From Pseudomonadota bacterium (GTDB lineage Bacteria; Pseudomonadota; Gammaproteobacteria; Pseudomonadales; Pseudohongiellaceae), in contig JAQBSZ010000017.1 in assembly GCA_027623555.1 (NCBI GenBank), forward strand, positions 1-64,000: 64,000 nt of DNA, written 5' to 3'. A program made the position numbers and the translations under genes. The notes under the pieces are model-generated. The model saw only the letters and a list, made by a program, of their open reading frames with translations. It was not told where the DNA came from and made no database searches. Numbering within the stretch: position 1 is the stretch's first letter; every line of letters starts with the position of its first letter. Below, piece after piece: positions 1 to 7,782 of the stretch.

Positions 1-221
1 AATCTTTCCGTTTGCTCCTGATGTTGAGTCAGGCTTCGTCAAACAACCCGATCTGCGGCGGGGCGCGCTCGGGCGGTCGCTGCGCCTGGGAATCTTCCGA
101 CTCCTTCTTTCTCAAATGTTCCAGAATCTGCCGGATCACCGCCGGGTCCTCCACGCAGGCGATGATCCTTACCGGGCCCTGGCACTTCTCGCTGGTTTCG
201 ATGTCTATATTGAATACCCGT
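1..221. repeat. Copy A of a 221-bp direct repeat (IS91-type transposase 3' end)
   Basis: This stretch is repeated in the same orientation at 6600-6820 with about 14 mismatches by eye (roughly 94% identity). It covers the last part of an IS91-type transposase reading frame on the minus strand plus about 28 bases beyond its stop codon. The two copies bracket a 6.6-kb block with a nucleotidyltransferase pair and a potassium-uptake unit. Whether copy A extends further left cannot be seen because the window starts here. Confidence 0.85.
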
Positions 222-1070
222 TTCAGGCGCTGGGCCCAGGTTATTGCGGCGTGGCGCTCGGCTGGCGTTCTTTCATCCTGGTCGGTGGCTGCCTGTTTTT
301 TCTTACTGCCCTTGCCCCGCCCTGCTGGGGTGATCCTTGCGCGGTGTTTGCTGTTGGGCTCGAACACACCATGAAATCTGGTCAGGTTGACTCTGGGCTT
401 GGGCACCAGAGCGGCCAGTCGCGCAACGAAGTCGAGCGGTTCGAAGATGACGTAGCATGGACGCACTAATGCCGCGGGCGCATGGATGCGCAGGAGCGGC
501 CACATGTGTCGTACCGTTGCGAAACGGCGTCTTCAACTCATAGCGTACCTTGCCGGTAGGGGTCAGTGACAGGCGCTGCTCAGCGACTGCGGGACGGGCG
601 ATGTAACGGCACAGCCTCTCTACTTTTTTGCGTTGATGCGCTTTGGCTGCAACGCCAGCGTGCAGGCTGAAGCCATTGAGATTCGCCACCCTGGCTTTAC
701 CCGGGGATTCTTCCGGTTGCGGTGGAATGGTCTGCAGGCAGAACACCTTACGGCCTTTCTGCGGGCCGATGGCCACCCGATAGGTGACTGAGTAACCATG
801 AATGTCCTTGAGCGGGTCTTCGGCCAGGCCGTCCAGGGTGAGGTAACTGTTCTCCTCGTCCCGCTCCAGAATCCCGCGCCGTTCCAGAAACCGGGCCACC
901 CGCTGGCTGATGCGCTGCAGCAGGTTGTGGAGCTGCTCGATGGTCGGGGGTGGCGTGCGGCGGAAGCCGTATTCGCCATTCGGTCATGTAAATACACCCC
1001 ATCCAGGCGCGGGGACGAACGCCGCCCTGCAATCCCGTTGGCCGCATCGTCCTTGAATAGTTGTTCTGTG
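29..1070 (-). pseudogene. Decayed IS91-family (Y2 rolling-circle) transposase, frameshifted
   Basis: The minus strand encodes most of the C-terminal two thirds of an IS91-type transposase, in at least three frames. From upstream these are a piece containing DGVYLHD (near 1000), a middle frame from about 970 with RISQRVARFLERRGIL, FSLHAGVAA and RLCRYIARPAV, and after a frameshift near 505-520 a last frame with VPKPRVNLTRFHGVF, FNIDIETSEKCQGP and a natural stop at 29-31. In intact relatives these segments are continuous, so the gene is broken. The N-terminal zinc-binding region is missing; the remnant abuts a second transposase remnant at about 1074. In the last part the usual ETC before EKC reads ETS, one Cys lost compared with the copy at 6628. 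Family call is from recalled motifs; dead-gene status is visible directly. Confidence 0.85.
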
Positions 1071-1073
1071 CCG

Positions 1074-1540
1074 TCAGTCCAGCAGTCCCTGCTGCCCCGG
1101 AAGAGGGAATAACGGCGGGGCGCGGGTGGGCGGTAGCCGGTCAGCACTGATGTGTTGTCCTGTTTCCTTTGCCTTGAGATGACTGAGTATCTTTTCGATG
1201 ACTGCGGGGTCTTCAATACAGGCAATAATCTTTACGGGACCCTGACACTTTTCACATTCTGTAATATCAATAGTGCCCGTGTACTTGCTCTATCGGGTAA
1301 GCTTCCAGATGCTCCAGGCTGAGGAGGCTGTTCTCGCTGTCCTGCACCAGCAGGCCTTCCTTCACCAGAAAGCGGGCCAGTCTTGCGCTGATGCGGTGCA
1401 GCAAGACTTCCAGGTCGGCTTTGGCAGGGGCGTTGACCCGCCGGAACACCTGGTGGTCCACATTACTATCGGAACGGGTGAAGTAGATCCCCTCCAGAAA
1501 AAGGATGTGAAACGGGGTGGGGTTGTTGTCACCCTGTGGC
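1074..1540 (-). pseudogene. Second IS91-family transposase remnant with a large internal deletion
   Basis: The minus strand reads PFHILFLEGIYFTR, then VFRRVNAPAKADLE and SARLARFLVKEGLL, and ends in YPIEQVHGHY at 1267, where intact relatives continue with a GHSxTYR segment. Directly downstream, in another frame, comes DITECEKCQGPVKIIACIED and a C-terminal tail with a stop at 1074-1076. The central catalytic part (FSLHAG to PKPRVNLTRFHG in relatives) is therefore deleted, with the join near 1262-1275. The sequence differs clearly from the neighbouring remnant, so this is a distinct element of the same family, not a duplicate. It cannot encode a functional transposase. Confidence 0.8.
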
Positions 1541-1591
1541 CCGCGCAGTTAGACTGTCCGGGCCATAAGGAAACAGACCTCACTGGAAGAT

Positions 1592-2107
1592 ATGATGACC
1601 CTGGACAGTTTTGAAGCCATCGTCCGTACCCTGAATCAATTCAATGTGAGCTATCTGGTCGCCGGAGGGCTGGCAGTCAATGCCCATGGATATTTGCGCA
1701 TGACACGGGACGTGGATCTGGTCATCGCACTGAAGCCTGACAATATCCTTCAGGCATTCGAAGCGCTGGGCACCCTGGAGTATCGACCGCTGGTTCCCAT
1801 CACGGCCGGACAGTTTGCCGACCCTGAAATGCGGAGTCAGTGGATAAAAGAAAAAGGCATGAAGGTTCTCAATTTTTTCAGCGATCAATACAAAGATACA
1901 CCCATAGATATATTCGTCTTTGAACCTTTCAATTATGAAAAGGAAATTCCAGTGTGCATGCGGACTGAGTTGCTGCCCGGCATCACGGTGCAATTCGTAA
2001 GCCTGCCTACTTTGATACACATGAAGGAAATGGCAAACAGGCCCCGGGATGTGGATGATCTCCAGCATCTGCGGTGGATACTGGAGGAACAGAACCATGA
2101 CAAATAG
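1592..2107 (+). CDS. Nucleotidyltransferase-fold protein (MNT/AbiEii-like)
   Basis: A 171-residue protein. Near the N-terminus it has the nucleotidyltransferase signature: VAGGLAVNAHG at about residues 22-32, then R-x-TRDVDLVI, in which the two Asp are the expected metal ligands. Such minimal nucleotidyltransferases transfer nucleotides to proteins or tRNA and are often part of toxin-antitoxin or abortive-infection modules. The substrate cannot be read from sequence. The stop codon overlaps the start of a 63-residue partner gene, so the two are translationally coupled. The pair sits among transposase debris, which suggests acquisition by transfer. ATGATG at the start leaves two possible initiators three bases apart. 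It could also be a stand-alone metabolic nucleotidyltransferase, but the coupled small partner argues for a two-component system. Confidence 0.75.
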   Translation: MMTLDSFEAIVRTLNQFNVSYLVAGGLAVNAHGYLRMTRDVDLVIALKPDNILQAFEALGTLEYRPLVPITAGQFADPEMRSQWIKEKGMKVLNFFSDQYKDTPIDIFVFEPFNYEKEIPVCMRTELLPGITVQFVSLPTLIHMKEMANRPRDVDDLQHLRWILEEQNHDK

Positions 2108-2288
2108 CCAGGATGCCGATACCGAAATCGACTGGAGCAAAACCACCTGGGAGGGCAGTCGCCGCGAACAATTGCGCCAGTGGCAGAAACTCAGCCTGCG
2201 GGAGAGACTTCAGACGCTAGATGAAATGAACCGGCTCTCGGACCGTCTGGCCGAGTTGCGTGCCCGGGGGTCGGACCCGCGGAAGTAG
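2097..2288 (+). CDS. Small helical partner of the nucleotidyltransferase
   Basis: A 63-residue protein starting at the ATG within the last codons of the upstream gene (11-bp overlap, ATGACAAATAG, containing the upstream stop). It is highly charged, with WEGSRREQLRQWQKLSL and RERLQTLDEMNRLSDRLAE predicted to form one or two amphipathic helices, and no membrane segment. Small proteins of this look often follow MNT-type nucleotidyltransferase genes, from memory; a role as the second half of a toxin-antitoxin-like pair is inferred from gene order only. No catalytic motif is visible. Confidence 0.65.
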   Translation: MTNSQDADTEIDWSKTTWEGSRREQLRQWQKLSLRERLQTLDEMNRLSDRLAELRARGSDPRK

Positions 2289-2487
2289 TTGTTCCACAAG
2301 CCATTCACCCCGTAAAAAGTGGCGTTTTCTTGCTTAAAACCGCCATTTACTACTGAAAATAGTGCCTTTAAGGTATTCGTTAAGGCATTCGGCGGCCGGC
2401 TAGCCCGCATTATTCATGTATCTAGTCTTGGCCCTCTGATGTTTTACTGTTTCGATACTGGCTTAAAAAGTCGCTCAGCTCGGCCTC

Positions 2488-2573
2488 GCTTATAGGAAGT
2501 ATTAAGGCTATCTCCGATCTCCGAACCTTGATTGTGTCCAGCTTCGTGAGCGGTGACCCGTTGATGCCCCTTA
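2488..2573. repeat. 86-bp identical direct repeat, left copy
   Basis: Bases 2488-2573 are identical to 6380-6465 and in the same orientation; the flanking bases differ on both sides. The two copies bracket the trkH-kdpD-kdpE unit. On the minus strand the repeat reads in one frame as GINGSPLTKLDTIKVRRSEI and onward. Here that frame continues to a stop at 2422-2424 and overlaps the end of kdpE in another frame, so the repeat looks like a piece of a lost gene carried twice. The remainder of 2289-2600 holds nothing else I can identify. Confidence 0.9.
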
Positions 2574-2600
2574 GCAGAATATGGCCTGATGTTGTCTGGC

Positions 2601-3290
2601 TTATGGTGAAGAAGCAGAAAGGAATCTGTATCCCACTCCCGGTTCTGTCTCTATGAACCGCGGCGCAGAGGCATCGTCTCCCAGTTTAGCCCGGAGCTTG
2701 CCAACGAGAATGCGCAGATAGTGGGTGTCCTGCACATGGGACTTGCCCCACAACCGATCGAGGATTTGTTGTTGGGTGATTACCCGGTCCTGGAACTCAA
2801 TCAACAATTTCAACAAATCGAATTCCTTGCGCGACAGACGAATCGGCTTGCCGTCCACCGTCACCCTGCGCTGCAGCAGGTCCACCTGCAAGGCACCGTC
2901 GTCATAGGCAGCGAACACCGAATCTGGCTGGCCGCTGGCGCGCAGTAAAACCCGGATTCGCGCCAACAATTCGTTGATGCCAAACGGTTTGACGACATAG
3001 TCGTTGGCACCGCCATCCAGTGCGGCGACCTTTTCCTGTTCCCGATTTCGTACCGAGAGAATAATCACCGGGCCTTGATAGAACTCGCGCAGGGACTTCA
3101 ACACATCGATGCCATCCATATCCGGCAGTCCCAGATCGAGCACGACTAATTGCGGTGCTTCCAAAGCCGCTTGCTGCAGACCTTCAGCGCCGTTTGCAGC
3201 CTCGATTACGTCATAGGCTTTCGCCGACAGACCAATACGCAGAAAATGCCGGATCTGCGGCTCATCGTCGATTATCAGTATCCGACTCAT
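2601..3290 (-). CDS. kdpE: KdpE-type response regulator
   Basis: A 229-residue OmpR/PhoB-class regulator. The receiver domain (1-115) has the acidic pair at D8/D9, the phospho-acceptor D52 in LVVLDLGLPDMDG and K101 in KPFG. The C-terminal winged helix (about 130-225) has RLSRKEFDLLKLL and ends in PGVGYRF, as in KdpE. It overlaps the upstream sensor kinase gene by 4 bp (ATGA), so the two are coupled. In E. coli KdpE activates the KdpFABC potassium pump. No kdpFABC is present here; instead trkH heads the same operon, so potassium uptake through TrkH is the likely target (inference). Confidence 0.9.
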   Translation of the reverse strand: MSRILIIDDEPQIRHFLRIGLSAKAYDVIEAANGAEGLQQAALEAPQLVVLDLGLPDMDGIDVLKSLREFYQGPVIILSVRNREQEKVAALDGGANDYVVKPFGINELLARIRVLLRASGQPDSVFAAYDDGALQVDLLQRRVTVDGKPIRLSRKEFDLLKLLIEFQDRVITQQQILDRLWGKSHVQDTHYLRILVGKLRAKLGDDASAPRFIETEPGVGYRFLSASSP

Positions 3291-4723
3291 TCGCTTTGCT
3301 CGCCTGTGTCTGGTAGCGGAAGCCGGATTACGACGACACAGCCGCTGCCTGTGGTGGGATCGCGAATCTCGACTACACCGCCATGGGCGCCGATCATGCC
3401 CTTGCAGATTGCCAAACCAAGACCGGACCCTGCCACCCGCCTATCACCCCGATCGGCACTGTGAAACATCTCGAACACTTTTTCGCGCTCCTCCAGCGGA
3501 ATTCCCGGGCCGCTGTCTTCAATCTCGATGACCAGTTGCGAATCCTCCGTGAAGCCTCTCACAGAAACGAACGCGTCGGTTGGAGAAAACTTCAGTGCGT
3601 TTTCGATTACGTTATACAGCGCCTGTTCAATAAGCGCCGCATGCACGTTCAACAAAGGCAATGTCGACGCAACCTCCAGTTTCAGGCGATCTTCCTTGCC
3701 AGCGTGCCGGAAGCGTTTCTTGATGACGTTGAGAATTTCCTTGAGTGACACTGTTGAGCGATGCAATTTCAGTTCGCCATAACCCAGGCGGGTCATGTCC
3801 AGCAATTTCTGGGTGTAACCATCCAGTCTGCTCGCTTCGGACAATATCGAATCGAGTAATTCCTTTTGTTGTGCCGGACTCAGGGAATCCCTCATTTCCT
3901 GCAGGGTGCTGGCAGCACCTATCATGGATGTCAGCGGCGTCCTGAAATCATGTGATACGGAAGACAATAAAGATGAGCGCAATGTTTCCTGTTCCTTGCC
4001 GAGTTTCTCGTGTTGCAGATCTGCCACGAGTCTGGTTCGGCCCAGGGCCAGATTGGCCTGGTGCACCAGCAACTGGATGGAATCGTTCTGGTCACGGGCC
4101 TCGGCATCAGACTGTGTTTTGAGAATGGCGACAATGTCTTCGCCGTCTGTCAATTCCCTGGTTGGGAAGCGCGTAGCGCTTGCGTCGATGGCAGCTGCAG
4201 TTCCTGGTCGCTCCTGCTCTTGTGCCTGGATGGCATCCTTTGTTGTCAGCAGTTCATACTGCAGTCCCGAGATATGCTGCAATGCCTCATCCAGCGCCGT
4301 CAGAACCTGCTTCGCATCAATCGCGCCTGCGAGCTTTTCCATGAAGATCAATTCGATGTTGCTGAAGTGTTCCCGATTCTGTAGCTGTTCTACCCGCTCC
4401 CGTAGCCGCGCCGCCAGATGTCCAACGAGCACGGCGGTGAGCAGGAAAATGCTGATCGTCAGCACGTCCGGTGGATGCAGTACCAGCAAGGTGTGCCGGG
4501 GTTCAGTAAAGAAAAAATTGAAGGTGATAAAACTGACAAAGGCCGCCAGCATCGCCGGTCTGGTGCCGGTGTTTACTGCCGTGACGATGACGGCGACGAT
4601 ATAGACCAGGGCGATGTTTTCTGCCGGCACCATGCCCCTGGGCAGTAGCGCCAACAACGTAACCAGCGCAGGCAGGATCAATGCCACAATATACTGGTTA
4701 TGTCGATTGCTTAACATTTTCAT
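3287..4723 (-). CDS. Short KdpD-like sensor histidine kinase
   Basis: A 478-residue membrane kinase. Residues 10-105 form the DUF4118-type four-helix membrane bundle typical of KdpD (FTFNFFFTEP region near 67-75). A GAF-like linker follows at about 120-230, then HisKA with the phospho-acceptor H258 in SVSHDFRTP and the ATPase with N375 (VIENALKF), EDSGPGIP and GSGLGLAICKGMIGAHGG. Classical KdpD is about 890 residues and starts with a KdpD-N plus universal-stress-protein region that senses ATP and K+; that whole part is absent. It lies 7 bp after trkH and overlaps kdpE by 4 bp. I infer a kinase that controls the linked trkH. KdpD-like is safer than kdpD. Confidence 0.88.
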   Translation of the reverse strand: MKMLSNRHNQYIVALILPALVTLLALLPRGMVPAENIALVYIVAVIVTAVNTGTRPAMLAAFVSFITFNFFFTEPRHTLLVLHPPDVLTISIFLLTAVLVGHLAARLRERVEQLQNREHFSNIELIFMEKLAGAIDAKQVLTALDEALQHISGLQYELLTTKDAIQAQEQERPGTAAAIDASATRFPTRELTDGEDIVAILKTQSDAEARDQNDSIQLLVHQANLALGRTRLVADLQHEKLGKEQETLRSSLLSSVSHDFRTPLTSMIGAASTLQEMRDSLSPAQQKELLDSILSEASRLDGYTQKLLDMTRLGYGELKLHRSTVSLKEILNVIKKRFRHAGKEDRLKLEVASTLPLLNVHAALIEQALYNVIENALKFSPTDAFVSVRGFTEDSQLVIEIEDSGPGIPLEEREKVFEMFHSADRGDRRVAGSGLGLAICKGMIGAHGGVVEIRDPTTGSGCVVVIRLPLPDTGEQSE

Positions 4724-4730
4724 CGGCTCG

Positions 4731-6185
4731 CTAACCCCGCCAATAGCTGGGTGTCAACAATATCAGAATCGCCAGGAATTCCAACCGACCGAGTAGCATG
4801 CCAATACAGAGCAGCCATTTCGCAGGATCGGAGAGTGAGCTGAAATTACCGGCGGGGCCGATAACATCTCCCAGTCCCGGACCTACGTTCATCAAGGCAG
4901 TCGCGGCGCCGCTGAGGCATGTCACCAGATCCAGACCGGTCAGGGCCAGACCCAGGGTGAGCAGGCCCAGGCTCGACATCAATATGAACATATAAGCAGT
5001 AAGCGCGGTGATTACCTCCATGCCGATCACCTGACCGTTGTATTTGAGCGACGAGGATAACCGGGGATGCACCGCGCGCATCAGCTGCTCGCGAAACAGG
5101 ATCAGATACAATTGAAAACGGAAAATCTTGACACCGCCACTGGTGGAGCCGGAACACCCGCCTATGAACGTGGCGAAAAACATCAGGCCGATACAGAAGC
5201 TGCCCCAATGCGTGTAATCGGCGCTGACGTAACCCGTGGTGGTGACAATCGAGGTGACATTGAATATCGAGGTTGTGAACACGTACAGCAGGTTGCCCTC
5301 ACCGTCAAAAAAACGCGCAGCGGACATCGCCAGAGCGACTCCCATAACGATCAGCAGCAGCGCCCTGACCTGGGTATTACTCATGGCGAGCATGCGTTTA
5401 CCGGTAACCAGGTACACATACATCACGAATGGAACCGCACCGGACAGCATAAAGACCACACCGGTCCACTGAATGAACAACCCGCGATTGCCGAATGACT
5501 CATCCACAGTGGAATATCCGCCGGTGGACAGCGTGGTCATTGCATTATTCACGGCATCCAGCGGGCTCATGCCGCCAATACCATAGACGCCCGCACACAA
5601 GACAGTCAGGGCAATGTAGATATAGATGATGGCTTTCACCAGGCGTTGCGCCCGCGGCGCGTTGTCGTCACTCCAATGCGAGGATTCAGTCTGGAACAGG
5701 CGCATTCCTCCAACCTTGAGGAAGGGCAGAATAGCCACCGCCATGCAGATGATACCGATGCCTCCCAGCCACTGCAGAATTGATCGCCATAACAGAATGT
5801 CCTGGGGCATCCGGTTCAGGTTACTGAGAACGGTAGAACCAGTGGTTGTAATGCCGGAAACGGTTTCGAAGATTGCGTCAGTAACCGTGACACCTGTGGT
5901 GGTCATCAGCAGCGGCACGGTGGCAAAGAGAGGCACGATTATCCAGGTGCCTCCTGTTATGAGGAACATCTGTCTGGTGACAAGTCCCGGTGTGCGGTTA
6001 AGCAGTCCCAGTATCCAGAACAGGGCGCCGCTGAACAGACATATCAGCCCTGAATAGAGAAATTCCGCCGTATGCCCCGTTTCAAAGTAAAGTCCGATTG
6101 CGGCAGGCAGGAACATGCTGATTGCCAGGGTCGTCAGCGCGACGGCTACTACAAGAAACATTGGGGCAAGAAGCTTCACGTTCAA
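4731..6185 (-). CDS. trkH: TrkH-family potassium uptake channel subunit
   Basis: A 484-residue inner-membrane protein made of four M1-P-M2 repeats. The filter loops are visible as SGITTTGST, MTTLSTGGYST, IVTTTGYVSAD and ALMNVGPGLGD, each with the critical Gly. TrkH conducts K+ (or K+/Na+) and normally works with the cytosolic NAD/ATP-binding TrkA ring, which is not encoded in this window. The gene is first in an operon with a KdpD-like kinase and KdpE, an arrangement that would let the two-component system adjust its own K+ channel. Length is normal for the family. Confidence 0.92.
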   Translation of the reverse strand: MNVKLLAPMFLVVAVALTTLAISMFLPAAIGLYFETGHTAEFLYSGLICLFSGALFWILGLLNRTPGLVTRQMFLITGGTWIIVPLFATVPLLMTTTGVTVTDAIFETVSGITTTGSTVLSNLNRMPQDILLWRSILQWLGGIGIICMAVAILPFLKVGGMRLFQTESSHWSDDNAPRAQRLVKAIIYIYIALTVLCAGVYGIGGMSPLDAVNNAMTTLSTGGYSTVDESFGNRGLFIQWTGVVFMLSGAVPFVMYVYLVTGKRMLAMSNTQVRALLLIVMGVALAMSAARFFDGEGNLLYVFTTSIFNVTSIVTTTGYVSADYTHWGSFCIGLMFFATFIGGCSGSTSGGVKIFRFQLYLILFREQLMRAVHPRLSSSLKYNGQVIGMEVITALTAYMFILMSSLGLLTLGLALTGLDLVTCLSGAATALMNVGPGLGDVIGPAGNFSSLSDPAKWLLCIGMLLGRLEFLAILILLTPSYWRG

Positions 6186-6291
6186 AGCATAGTTGCGCGC
6201 CCTGTAATATTACTATCCATGAAAAACGGCGTGGGCGTAAAAAAAGCGTAAATATTTCCCGATTTGCATTGTGAGTAGATTCCGGCAGCAC

Positions 6292-6325
6292 AAAAAAGCC
6301 GTATCGAATCGCTTCGATACGGCTT
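6292..6325 (-). terminator. Rho-independent terminator
   Basis: Bases 6296-6308 and 6313-6325 form a perfect 13-bp stem with a 4-base loop. A run of A at 6292-6297 becomes a U tract on the minus strand, so it stops minus-strand transcription arriving from higher coordinates. It lies between the 86-bp repeat copy at 6380 and trkH, and probably ended a gene that is now lost. Confidence 0.85.
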
Positions 6326-6379
6326 CTTGTAGAGAACTTAAGTCTGCTTGTTATAGTTTGTCAGCAGGCCAGGTAGGCG

Positions 6380-6465
6380 GCTTATAGGAAGTATTAAGGC
6401 TATCTCCGATCTCCGAACCTTGATTGTGTCCAGCTTCGTGAGCGGTGACCCGTTGATGCCCCTTA
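6380..6465. repeat. 86-bp identical direct repeat, right copy
   Basis: Identical to 2488-2573. On the minus strand the repeat is read in a frame running from 6559 to a stop at 6338, just before the terminator, but upstream and downstream of the repeat this frame encodes different residues from the left copy. That supports a duplicated gene fragment placed in two contexts rather than two full gene copies. Confidence 0.9.
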
Positions 6466-6599
6466 ACCAGCCAAATTTCCGAGGAAACCGATGACTTCTG
6501 CGCTTCAATGCGCCATCTACGCCCCTGCATTGCTGAGTTAGTTCAGCTTGGGTCGCCACCAGACCGCAGGCTGCCCGGCCACCTTCCCTGGCAGACTGT

Positions 6600-6824
6600 A
6601 ATCTTTCCGTTTGCTCCTGATGTTGAGTCAGGCTTCGTCAAACAACCCGATCTGCGGCGGGGCGCACTCGGGAGGTCGCTGCGCCTGGGAATCTTCCGAC
6701 TCCTTCTTCCTCAAATGTTCCACAATCTGCCGGATCACCGCCGGGTCTTCCACACAGGCGATGATTCTTACCGGACCCTGGCACTTCTCGCAGGTTTCAA
6801 TGTCGATGTTAAAGACCCGTATAT
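6600..6824 (-). pseudogene. IS91-family transposase 3' fragment (copy B of the 221-bp repeat)
   Basis: Only the last 65 or so residues of an IS91-type transposase remain, from RVFNIDIETCEKCQGP to a stop at 6628-6630. Copy B keeps the ETCEKC pair that copy A has lost. Upstream, beyond about 6824, the similarity to transposase stops abruptly. Together with copy A it flanks the 6.6-kb block, all in the same orientation. From 6825 to 7074 I see no gene. Confidence 0.82.
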
Positions 6825-7074
6825 GGACTCCTCCTTTTTTACAACACTCTGATTGATAAAGGGTAGGTTCGACAGCGAAAGTATATCCGGCCTCTGAGGT
6901 GGCACACGTCGATGCCGGGCCATAATGGGCTATCCGCGCGCTGGTTCCCAATCGTTTCAACGCACTCGAAGTGCTCGGGTGTTCGCGGGCTCTACCAACG
7001 CCGGTTCGACCAGTTCTCCATCATTCAGCTTGCGTCGTAAAACAGGTTTTCCTATTTAGTTTATTGGATCGTGT

Positions 7075-7203
7075 TTAGCGTGAAGCTAAAGCAGGATCGT
7101 AGTCAGTTTCGTTGACCATCATTGCCCACGCCATCCTCGCCGTCTTGTTGGCTACGGCAACAGCGGCGACATTGGTGTGGCTCCTTTGCGCCAACTCTGT
7201 CAT
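7075..7203 (-). pseudogene. C-terminal tail of an IS110/IS1111-family transposase
   Basis: In a frame different from the DUF547 remnant, the minus strand encodes MTELAQRSHTNVAAVAVANK followed by TARMAWAMMVNETDYDPAL and a stop at 7075-7077. This is the characteristic end of IS1111-type (DEDD) transposases, recalled from the family. Only about 42 residues remain, so it is a dead fragment. It joins the truncated DUF547 gene directly at about 7204. Confidence 0.8.
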
Positions 7204-7522
7204 CCAAATCGATATCAGGATATTCAGACAGAACGATCTCTATCGTCCAGGCATTGTAAGCATTGATGAGAAACGCCAATTGTGAGGCTACTGACCAATC
7301 CTCAATTTCCTCTCTAGAAATCTCAGCGAGTTTTGCAAGATAAGCGCGCAGATCAGCACGGTCGGCTGACATGCTAGCGTAATTCATCTGGGTAGCCTTG
7401 CCTCCTTCAAGCACTACAACGTTGGAGTTAAGAAGAATGTCCCAATCTGTGTGGTCGAAATCAGCAGCCGTGCAATGTCCGACTAACCAGAAAACTAATG
7501 TTACGATAAATTTTCGGAGCAT
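7204..7522 (-). pseudogene. Truncated DUF547 secreted protein
   Basis: An N-terminal fragment of about 106 residues, with a signal peptide (MLRKFIVTLVFWLVGHCTA) and the DUF547 start (LLNSNVVVLEGGKATQMNY, then FLINAYNAWTIEIVL). Intact members are more than twice as long. After YPDIDLD the reading frame runs into IS1111 transposase sequence and frame-shifted junk, so the gene was cut by the insertion. AGAAGG upstream of the ATG at 7522 is a good ribosome site, so a short product could still be made. DUF547 has no settled function. Confidence 0.8.
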
Positions 7523-7782
7523 TGCCTTCTTTTGCTGTTCTGTTAAGCAACCTTTCTACTTATCCCGAGCTCCCATACTGCAAGACCTCGGGCTATCCAG
7601 CATCACTAAATTGAAGTATGCTTGTTCGCCAGTTCTGGCGATTTAGCTCGGGACCGCTAGCCATCTTGCATTGGCAGCAAAGATCACGAAATACCGGTCA
7701 ATATTACACCACAACCACGATAACAATTTATTCTAGACCTGACTAAGTTAGAAGCTTGGGTCATAAACTCCGGAGAGAGTGA

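Noticed and set aside
620-1225. 201-codon minus-strand frame in the transposase zone
   Set aside because: Only a short stretch (DGVYLHD) is transposase-like; the rest is out-of-frame sequence, so it is part of the broken IS91 gene rather than a gene.
3906-4604. 232-codon plus-strand frame inside the kinase gene
   Set aside because: Cys/Ser-rich composition and complete overlap with a motif-supported kinase show that it is a shadow frame.
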